NCBI GenBank assembly: GCA_963930775.1
Contig: OZ005689.1
Location: 26,348,058 to 26,412,057, forward strand
Source of the DNA: Cliona cf. orientalis
Taxonomy: Eukaryota > Porifera > Demospongiae > Clionaida > Clionaidae
DNA: 64,000 bases
Direction: 5' to 3'
The notes beneath the pieces are model-generated. The model was not told the DNA's origin. It was given only the letters and a program-made list of their open reading frames with translations, and searched no databases. Below are positions 55,638 through 64,000 of the stretch, piece after piece (position 1 is the stretch's first letter; each line of letters opens with the position of its first letter). The translations under genes were made by a program, and so were the position numbers.

Positions 55638-58600
55638 TGCACAGGGAAACATTTAAGCAACATATCTTAAGTGCATGAAGGCATTAATATGTGTGCATAA
55701 GAATTATTAATGTTTCCTTGTTTCCTAAATTGCATGTGTTACACTAAATATGAAAAAAACCGGCATACTGTCAAAACAATACAAGTAGTGCAATGCACAT
55801 TTTTATATATCGCTATATTTAACCCTCAGCGCGCATGTCGCTTCCCGACGAACTCTCAATAGACATTCGAGACAGCAATGACTTCTTTTCAACAAAAGTA
55901 GCTAGTAGAGATTGAGTTAGCTTGTATCATACGATTGACTTGTCGCTAAACACGCTAGAATAGCAGCTAACTCTTGAGGGCTTCTTAGCTTTGATCATCG
56001 CTTATTGCTGGGTTGGCACAATGCTCACGTACGTGGCATGCACGACATATACCTATTACGTAATTTGGATGATTGCATGCTATGGGCCGTATGTGAGCTT
56101 AATGAAGCACTTCACTACTGCATCCCATGGCCAATAGTGCGCCGAGGGTTTTGCACTAAAGTGCCTTCATTGTTGAAGTACTGGACATTGGTTAAAGTAT
56201 CGAAGAGGAAGCAGTTGTCGTTATCCAGTGTTATTTCAGGATTTTGCTCGAGAGAGGGCAAGCATCTAGTGCCAAACCCAAGGGGAGGGAGGCAAATGCA
56301 AATCCAAGTGTGGACAGCCTTATCTTAAGGTAGGGAAAGCCTATTGCAAACTGACCTTTAGGATAGCAGTGTTCTCCCCACACTGGTCATGCTCCAACGA
56401 CCACTCAGCAATATTTGCCACCACTCAGGCTTGCATTACCACCACTAACAGAGGGTAAAAAATGGTGAAATCGTTTAATGCGATTTGAGTACTTTAGCTA
56501 AAGTTTAACCACCACTCAGATTATCCTGGGGAGGCTGACACCACCCCCTCCCCCCCCCCCCCCCCCCCCCCCCAAAAAATACAAAGTAAAGCCTGTTGTT
56601 TTCAGTGACTAAGTTCGGGACTTCGTGCTTGTTTCCAACATCTCCACCCAACCCAAGTTGTTATTTCCATTTCATGCATTGTATATGGAATGCTATATGT
56701 ATACATAACAATGCCTTTAGATCGTAATTTCTCGTTTTCTACCATGTAGCATGTGATAGCCAACGTGTCTGACCTGTCTCAGACTTAGGGTAGGTTAGCT
56801 TTATGGTGGAGCATATTCAAGGGTTAGTACAGTATGTGTGTGTGTGTGTTGCAGTACTACTAGCTACTGTCCTGGTTTTGTGTGTCCAAAGTGAGATGAT
56901 ATACATTTTTCTGTAAGGTTTCCAAGATAAGTGTTGTGTTGACTTTGCTGAAAACTTTTTGCTCAGAAGATATGGCGTTATTTGCCTGTCATGATGACAG
57001 TATCCTGGTTCTTTGTTAACAAGAAACACGTCAATGTTCTTGATACGATCACAAATATATGGTACACGAGCTGCTAGCTAGAAGTGAAGACTGACTAGAC
57101 TAGAGCAACTGTGTTTTTCAGTGTCTTGGTTTACTTTTTGCTGACTCGTCACCATGGTGACATCAGCACATTAATTTTGTCCAGCTGGCCAAATTGCAAG
57201 TGCAGCACAGCCCTTGATGTAGTGCATGTTGCAGTTAGTCCAGTTCATGCAGGCTTGACTTTATGACTGCATACCACGATCCTGTACATAGAGATTGAGT
57301 TTTCCCAAATCCAGTCATGTTATAATTTTCAGAGAATTGGACCACTAGAGATGGGTGCTACCGGGAGCTTTTAAGCTGCCAAAGGCGGCTTAGCCTGTAA
57401 CTATTACATACTTCGGCATTTGAGCAAAATCAATGATGCCATGCTCCATTGATCCTCCATGATTGCAAGCAATGGCTGGACAGAAACCAAATAAAGACTC
57501 ACAAGAAATTGACAAACAAATTTTGGCCTCGTGCTCAGGGCACGTGGCTAGTTAAATTTGAAAGGAGACGGCTGGACGATCGCTTTCGCCACGATCGGGG
57601 GGCCGATTTACAGCCTGACTTGAAATCTCACTCGGAAGGTTGAGGGGCTTTGCAAGATAGCGTATCGCATTATCAAGTAACTCACCTCTCCTGAAGTACT
57701 TATTCTTGCCGTGGCCATGGACCGGTATACCTACTCTGTACTGTACTCTATGCGATACGTGCTATTTAATATGCATTGATGGCATATGTCGTGCATTTCA
57801 TTGTGTCACATCGAAGATGTGCACTTTCCTAATATGGAAACAGTTGCTGGTTTGATTTTGTATTTTGATGGCACCAGAGCGTACACAGCAGTTACCCGCT
57901 CCTTTGCCACCTTCGGCGTCTCATATGCTCCTGGTGCTACTAACCTAACTAGAGTGAAGTTAAACCTACCTAGAAGCCAATCTTCACTGCAAAACCATAT
58001 GAAGACGTCACCAATATTAACTGTATCTGGGGAAAGCTTGCCGTATTGCCTATGCAGCACTATAGTGCTAACTTAAGCCTTGGCGTGTTGAACAATCAGT
58101 TGTTAGAGCCTCAGTGCAGGATTATATGCGGCATAGCAACGCTTTTAGAACATGATTTCTTATTATAGCATGATCACAAACAAAGCACTCAAGCTCCAAA
58201 GCAAAGCATACGTGATTTCTCGCAAACTTTGCATATTGTTAGCTCTATGATTCGGAGCGAGCCTAAGCGAGCCCCGAATTCCAGAGGACCATACGGCAAC
58301 TTCACTGTACCTATGTATCTATCTATATATGTATGTAGCGTTAAGTCGTCCACGTGTTCATTACAATGTAACGCGCATGCTCGACACAAATCATTGAACG
58401 TCGTCCACGTGCAAACAATGATCGTCACGGTGCATTCTGTATCAGCGCGATCTTGGCACAGGAATAGGATCAGAATTATGGCAAGATGAACTGTGACTGT
58501 GATCAATCATACTCGGTAACAAAGCATCAACTGGCTGAGTTGTTTCATCTCACAACTACATGTACATGTATGCAGCATCCAGCAGTTGTCTAGATCAGTG

Positions 58601-58784
58601 CATAAATATATTGAAACACTACTGGATAAGAACTTTTGGCCTGTGCGTAAATGGGAACGAACAATGTCATACTATGTAGTGGCAGTCATTTTCATTGAGC
58701 AAAAGCTCGTCCCGCTTGAGGATATCATCTTCCTAGTAGCACTTACCAATATACACATCAAATTCAGATTTTCTTGCCAAAAAA
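55638..58784. other. Presumed intron, repeats only
   Basis: Poly-C (about 30) at 56543-56572. 56860-57060 is a diverged minus-strand copy of the 53000-53440 repeat. 57297-57330 (gttttcccaaatccagtcatgttat) is a remnant MITE right end, and 58130-58200 resembles the interior of the 59653 family. The plus-strand frame 57786-58076 has no supporting splice sites. Confidence 0.4.
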
Positions 58785-59236
58785 TACCTTATTTTCGCAT
58801 TATTAGGTGCATCTCGCTTATAAGCGCATATTTGTTACTAAGGGCATGCCATTTTCCTGACCTAAGCACTCGCTGTTAGGCACGTTTCGTGTATAAGTGC
58901 ATATGTGACCCTTGACCGCGATATCTGCATGCTTTCTTGCTAGCTCGAGGTTCTAGCCTTTTCAAGCTACTCAAAATCACGATGGCTACTATTGCTTCTC
59001 AAGTTCTTCGAGCTATGAGTGCTATTTCTAGCTGGGTGGAATGCAGCAACACGTATGATTGTGCGACCGATCGATTGGCTACGTCCCTAAATGATACCGC
59101 GAACGCGCATGCGTTCTTGGATGCAGCTATTCTTTGTTAGGCGCATCTCGCTATTAGGCGCACTTTGCTATTAAACGCAGGTTTTCTTCCGGTGGAGATA
59201 TAAGCGCATGCGCTTAATAGTGGGCAAGTACAGTAT
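58785..59236. mobile_element. GCGCAT-rich MITE, copy b
   Basis: Left TACCTTATTTTCGCATTATT, right GCGCATGCGCTTAATAGTGG...TACAGTA. The interior aligns with 18735-19166, including a 52-codon frame (MATIASQVLRAMSAISSW). Confidence 0.8.
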
Positions 59237-59299
59237 GCAGAGTTTTTACCAAATCTGGTCACAATTGTTTCAATTTCTCTCTCCCCCCCCCCCCTCCAG

Positions 59300-59381
59300 A
59301 TCAATTTACCATTTCCCAGCCGCAGTCATGAAGATCTAGTCATTTCACCATTGCCTAGACTTAGTCATGAAGATCTAAGAG
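59300..59381 (+). CDS. Candidate exon of the plus-strand host gene
   Basis: Acceptor ccccccctccag, 82 nt, donor GTACAG. It starts in phase 0, as required by the exon ending at 54645, and reads INLPFPSRSHEDLVISPLPR then LSHEDLR, with SHEDL twice. The long C run of the acceptor is unusual. 4.65 kb of transposon-rich sequence separates it from the previous exon, so linkage is inferred from phase and from the duplicated intron segment following both this exon and the one at 54119. Confidence 0.45.
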
Positions 59382-59429
59382 GTACAGTAGATAATTATTT
59401 GTTCCATTTGGAGTGAAAACAATTCCCAT

Positions 59430-59520
59430 GTAGTGGCACTCACATTGTTTTCTTATACTGTCCTTTCTAGGCTGGCTAGCCACCTACACTATCATTTGTC
59501 CCGCAGGTGGCTATTGTGAA
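59430..59520 (+). repeat. Intron segment, second copy
   Basis: Counterpart of 54224-54330, with tgtagtggcactcacattg, actgtcctttctaggctggc and gccacctacac. Confidence 0.6.
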
Positions 59521-59652
59521 ATGATCTTACATACAGCATGTGCAAGGGGTAATCTCACTTTTCCTATTGTTGATACTGGCTATGAAAATTCACACCTCTA
59601 GCTTATAAGTTCTGTACATATGTTTGATGACTAGCTCATTGCTGCATGTATA

Positions 59653-60320
59653 TGTGACCGGATTTGGGAAAACCCTCCGTATGGGATCCGCGCGCGAATC
59701 GCGCAATGCGCGTTTTTAGTAGCTCAGGTCGAAATTTGTCAAAGTCCAGATTTTGTCATATACATGTCGAACAACCCTTCTTCTAACTGTTGCCGTCTTC
59801 TATGGAGGCTAGACGTGCTATACGAAGGCGAAATAAGCCTTCATTTTGACCCACCTAGTCAGCACAGCATGCACAGCCGCCGTACACGGAGCCCGTTGCT
59901 ATGGGCGCTAATTAGAATTCTCTACCTAGATACATCGAACTACCGTACGTTCGCTCACCTTTTTAGCTTCTTGGGCATCTAAGAACAATCGGCTGTCGTT
60001 GTCAACAACGAAATTCAACTCTTGCTCGATCTTTACGTTCATTTCGAACGGCTCCGCCCAGGTCCATTTAATTGATATCCGGGTCACGCGTAGTATGCGG
60101 AAACGCCATACTCGTGCATAGCAACGCCTTTAGACCGTAATTTCTCGATTATTGGAGGTGTGGCGCGATCGCAAACAAAGCGCTGTATCTCAGCAACAAA
60201 TTGCGCGATCGGCCTAAGACTTGAACGCGGGTTAGCTCTATGCTAGAGCTTATCAACCATGCATCAAACTCAATTTTCTGAAAAAATCCCATACGGAGGG
60301 TTTTCCCAAATCCGGTCACA
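59653..60320. mobile_element. TA-flanked MITE, copy 2 (best preserved)
   Basis: Ends TGTGACCGGATTTGGGAAAA and TTTTCCCAAATCCGGTCACA, inverted over about 35 bp (to CCCTCCGTATGGGAT). TA flanks both sides. Interior shared with 14938-15598; left fragment at 25389. Confidence 0.9.
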
Positions 60321-60376
60321 TATACTTACCTGTAACTCACTGCTCTGATTGGTATGATCACGGTGATAACCAGCCA

Positions 60377-61319
60377 CAGGAGCGCATAATTAAAGAAGGA
60401 AAGGGGAAGGGGGAAAGAGCGTGAAACGCCTACGCAGGGATTTTTCTAGAAAAAATTGCGAGAGGGGGCAAATCGGGACGTTCAAATATTTAGGGGGTTT
60501 GTCTCATACCGAGGCTTTCCTGTGCCTTTATGCAGGTATACCTTGTAAATAATTATCATTAGTCATGGCCCATCTCAGGGGGGGCAAAGCAATTTTCAGA
60601 GGGGGCGAATTGCCCCCCTTGCTCCCCCTAGAAAAAACTCTGCTACGCACTTAATTGAAATCTCAGAACTTACCCATGCTGCACGCATTACTAAAATAGG
60701 CAAAACCGCAAGGTGTGTAGCCAAGAAAAAGTAAGTAGCTTATCCTATGGGTGAGTCTTGTGGCCCAGAGTTCTCTGTTAGAGATTGTCAAAAGTTTCGA
60801 AAACCATGAGCAAGCAGAAGGATCGTAAGCTTACCCTCAAAGTCACCTATGGTCAGCCAGAAGACCGCTTATAATTTGTTGGCAAAAGCGTTCGCTGGAG
60901 ACGAATGTCACTTGGGGCGTCATGGTGATAGCTACGCCCAAGGGGCAGCTCTCAGCCTCCATCAGGCTAGTCGACAAACTTTTGTCATAAATTTACAACC
61001 CAGCATACCGTGCTGCCAAAGCCGCTAGTACTGTCTGTGTGGCCCAAGCGAACGAGGTGAGTGGAGACTGACTTCTGAAAGGTGGTACGATCATTCCAGT
61101 AGCTAGTAAAACAGTTTTTGATCCTTTGTCACTTCTGAGAGGTGGACTTTGAGTGACAAACACCACCATGGAGTCGCTTTTTCTTGGCTACATACCTTGC
61201 GGTTTTGTCTATTTTTAGTAACGCGTGCAGCATGGGTAAGTTCTGAGATTTCAATTAAGTGCGTAGGCGTTTCGCGCTCCTTCCCCCTTCCCCTTTCCTT
61301 CTTTAATTATGCGCTCCTG
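60377..61319. mobile_element. hAT-like element with gene-like interior
   Basis: Ends CAGGAGCGCATAATTAAAG and CTTTAATTATGCGCTCCTG, flanked by CCAGCCA on both sides (60370-60376 and 61320-61326). The arms extend over 150 bp once the insertion at 60437 is set aside (GAAACGCCTACGCA...CTTACCCAT-CTGCACGC). Inside, MSKQKDRKLTLKVTYGQPED at 60806 and AYRAAKAASTVCVAQANE ending at a GTGAGT near 61058 look like captured exon pieces. No transposase is visible. Confidence 0.75.
60437..60642. mobile_element. 206-bp hAT-like MITE inside the left arm
   Basis: GGGATTTTTCTAGAAAAAAT / CCCTAGAAAAAACTCTG ends. CTACGCA is duplicated at 60430-60436 and 60643-60649. The right arm of the host element still reads TTAAGTGCGTAGGCG, the uninterrupted target. 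The interior has G runs facing C runs (AGGGGGGGC...GCCCCCCTTGCTCCCCC). Confidence 0.85.
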
Positions 61320-63207
61320 CCAGCCACAATTTTGAGGTTACAGATGACAGTTCAACCAAACCACTAACTAGGCCCACCAGATCAATTTACACAAGTCAAC
61401 GCTCAAGTCAGTGCTCAGTAGATCACTGGTACCACTTACTACATAAGCCCTGCTACTACTAAAAGTCCAGTTAGATATTGTTATGTATATGTAGCTATCC
61501 ACTCAGCTAGGCTGCATTCACCATTCCAAAACAGTTCAAAAATTCTCTCATCTGTTGTAACGTTTATCCACTAGAGTCATGATTAGGCTTTTTCTTTCAT
61601 TTGGCGTATTTGAATTAATTGACCCTAAAGTTGATTTATTGAAAATTGATTCGGTGATAGTTGTTCTTGTGGGAGGACACCATGAAACTATTGTCATCTT
61701 TGCCTAGCTGGCTTCTCCTTTGATTTGAATTTATCTTATTACTTATAGAAGCTGGATGGGTGCCGAGTGCCCGATCCACTATTATGCTTGGCATAAATGT
61801 AGCTTTTGTTCTATGAAGGCTCTATCAACTGGGTAATAGACTCCGTCACTAGTACATGGTATTAACTATTGACCTGGTATCCTGTATAACCTCTCAAGAT
61901 GTTAGACTTCATTTGGCATAAGCTCATAGTTTCTTTACAACTAGCTACTATCATTTCCAGTCCATTTCTTCATTTTCTACTTCCCCGTTTTCCTTTCATC
62001 ACGGCAGTGAATTAGACCAAACCCCCAGTTTCCCATACATTTTGATCATAGCAAGAGAAAGATCACACCATCTTATCATACAAGGTGCCTATGAATAGAA
62101 TTGGAAGCATACAGTATATAGTATCTAGGTTTAACAACCACGAACATAGCATGCTAGTGCTATACAGAAGCAGTTACATGTAGGTAAATGTTGTAGGTTG
62201 AAAGCCAACGTTTTATTCACGCATGCACATTTTGCTACATCCTGTTTAGCCACGTGACCTAATCTATCTGCAGAAACGCGTTAGTTTGCTCACCATTTCT
62301 CCTGCGAGACGTGTGAAGGCAAGAACCCAGAAACAGAATCTACTACCTCGGTGAGGATGATTCCGACGGTATCTACTAGCGAATCAGGTTGGTTAGATAA
62401 CTGCAGCCTGCTACATGAAAGTGCCCATTGTCGCCTCTCGTTTGTACCGCCTAACGTAGAACTTTGTGTTCATGCCTATAGCTAGTGCTATGAGTGCCGT
62501 GCACAGGGATCGCCTAGTTGTAGCTCCTAATCCTCGATGGCCAGAGATACAGTCCCTTGTGTCTCGAGGTCAAATATATAGCTGTAAAGTCAGCAACGCG
62601 ATCGGTAAAGGATCGTATACCGTTGGGGCTCGTGCATGCTATACATAGTTATGTGTAATAATAGCCATTGCGTAAGCCGCGTGTTTGTACCGCTCTACTC
62701 TGTTCGACATCGTGAAAGGCAGCTTATTGCCTACACGCTAGTTGCTCTACACAGCCCATGATAGCTCCAGTGAGGCCCTGAATTTTTCCATAATTATGAC
62801 GTAGGTGGCATTATAATTACAACATAATTACCTAATAACCACAGGGAAGTGATTTGCTACTAAGCGTCTAATTATGTTGGTACTGTGGTATACATACTTG
62901 ACTAAGGCATACACACCTGGGGCAGCATGCATACCACAGCACCAGTATAGCTATGTGACCTTCCGTATTGCGCACGGAAGTGATTTTCAGTTAAGGTCAC
63001 CGTTACCAACTATAAACTTTGATCCTACAAATTTGAAGTCTAGCCCATGTTGTCATGAAGATAAGGCCAAAAATGTACCCAGATTGCCCATACTAAGGTT
63101 TTGCAATAATTGCAGTGAAACATTGTCATGTACATTGCATACAGAAGTTCGTAATACTTGCCATTTGTAAAATTCACGGCCCCACCCACAGTCAATGAGC
63201 TACAGAG
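61320..63207. other. Intergenic, no firm gene
   Basis: AT-rich to 62260. 62279-62355 follows a ctatctgcag acceptor-like site and is open (KRVSLLTISPARRVKARTQK) before GTGAGG, but there is no phase partner. Plus-strand frames at 62466-62648 and 62874-63170 lack support. Confidence 0.35.
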
Positions 63208-63588
63208 GAGGTTCGACAGGGTCAAAAGGTCAGCAATAACCCACCGTTAACAAGCATTCTTTTGCTTTGACCCCGGATTTGGACAGTCTCGGTGATAAAT
63301 GCTACTTTCTCCAGGCGGGTGACAGATTGTTTAGAAGTAATCGGCGGCCTTTTTATGCCATAATTCTTACTACAGCACTTGCCTTGCCGACCAAGGTCGT
63401 AAAGGTCAGCCAAATGGTAGCCTAGAAAATCGTTCGTGAAGGGTACGGGGCTCGAACTAGTATTAAATATGACGAAAACTTCGATTGAGACTTTTGTAGC
63501 AAGATAACTGGGGTACAGCAGTGAAATCAGTACTCCCATACAAACATATGGGTTAGCCGATTGTGACCTTTTGACCCTGTCGAACCTC
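63208..63588. mobile_element. 381-bp MITE (GAGGTTCGACAGGGTCAAAAGGTCA)
   Basis: GAGGTTCGACAGGGTCAAAA at the left is mirrored by TTTTGACCCTGTCGAACCTC at the right, followed inward by GGTCA...AACCCA / TGGGTT...TGACC. The minus-strand frame inside (63222-63539) is probably non-functional. Confidence 0.85.
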
Positions 63589-63837
63589 AGCTAGATAGCT
63601 GCCAAAACATTCGACGAGAGCAGAAGCCAACATTTCGATAGAAAAGCTATTAGCATGCTCGTTGGCGCACAAAATTGAAAAAGCTGCTGGTGAACTTGAT
63701 TTGCACCTGCCACGGTTGCCTACAGCAACAGATGCGGATCATGGACAATCAACATAGCTACATGTGCTGATTTCTTCTTCGAGCTGTAACTCAGTAAGTA
63801 CCGTATACCGTAAATCGCGAAATTTTCGTGTTAAAAA
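63589..63837. other. Intergenic, nothing recognised
   Basis: Ends with a short TACCGTATACCGTAAATCGC and CGAAATTTTCGTG motif, a transposon-end remnant at 63799-63837. Confidence 0.35.
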
Positions 63838-64000
63838 TACCGTATTTCCTCGAAATTACGCCGCACCTCGAATTCCCGCCGCCCTCGAAATCTCGCCGCA
63901 CCTATAAGGAGGTTGGTTTTAATAAACGCCGCCCTCGAAATCTCGCCGCATGGAAAAGGGTCGTCGGATTCGAAGTACGCGGAATGCAGGCGCACGCGCG
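63838..64000. mobile_element. TACCGTATTTCCTCGA MITE, cut by window end
   Basis: Left end as at 28363, with repeats of CGCCGCCCTCGAAATCTCGC. The right end lies beyond the window. Confidence 0.75.

Noticed and set aside
57786-58076. A 96-codon plus-strand frame with an overlapping 84-codon minus-strand frame.
   Set aside because: No splice sites, start context or similarity; flanked by remnants of the TA-flanked MITE family.
18928-59140. A 52-codon frame (MATI-S-VLRAMS-ISSW) conserved between the MITE copies at 18928 and 58980 as a possible gene.
   Set aside because: Counting differences by eye, amino-acid-changing substitutions outnumber silent ones by more than two to one, which fits neutral drift of a non-coding MITE interior.

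Overview
The window is eukaryotic and most likely comes from an early-branching marine metazoan; a demosponge is my best guess, but that is an inference. It has no operons or ribosome-binding sites, no open frame longer than about 230 codons, and candidate host exons of 21-290 nt bounded by GT/AG signals. It is saturated with short inverted-repeat transposons, many of them nested, and is dotted with poly-G/poly-C tracts. Coding assignments are read by eye from the sequence; no database was consulted.

Layout. 1-1357 is gene-free. 1358-7140 is an old minus-strand DIRS-type tyrosine-recombinase retroelement with two later insertions. 7.4-10.2 kb holds repeats. 10192-17851 is a second, plus-strand DIRS-type element that keeps its split direct repeats (A1 - genes - B1 - A2 - B2). 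A 1.63-kb fold-back element and a 0.66-kb MITE lie inside it. 18-25 kb is intergenic, with duplicated blocks and homopolymer tracts. 25.5-26.2 kb carries a small HIRAN-like ORF interrupted by a 53-bp perfect hairpin flanked by a 9-bp target duplication. 28-33.7 kb is a dense nest of MITEs, including a TTAA-flanked element with an empty-site paralogue at 19.4 kb and a Mutator-like element with a perfect 9-bp duplication. 33.9-38.4 and 45.3-47.9 kb are two long copies of one unclassified repeat (called R1 here).

The best host-gene evidence lies at 44-59 kb. A minus-strand gene has a candidate first exon at 52442-52517 and three phase-compatible exons at 43988-44515 encoding a small basic and proline-rich protein. 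A plus-strand series of micro-exons (52776-54645, then 59300-59381) joins in phase into a proline/serine-rich peptide. If both are real, they form a divergent pair with a 258-bp shared upstream region, and their introns have been filled with transposons. 60.4-64 kb has another hAT-like element with a second insertion in its left arm, a further MITE, and the start of a MITE cut by the window end.

The main story is layered transposition. Several insertions can be read precisely because an uninterrupted copy of the target lies elsewhere in the window, which gives target-site lengths and relative ages without outside data.
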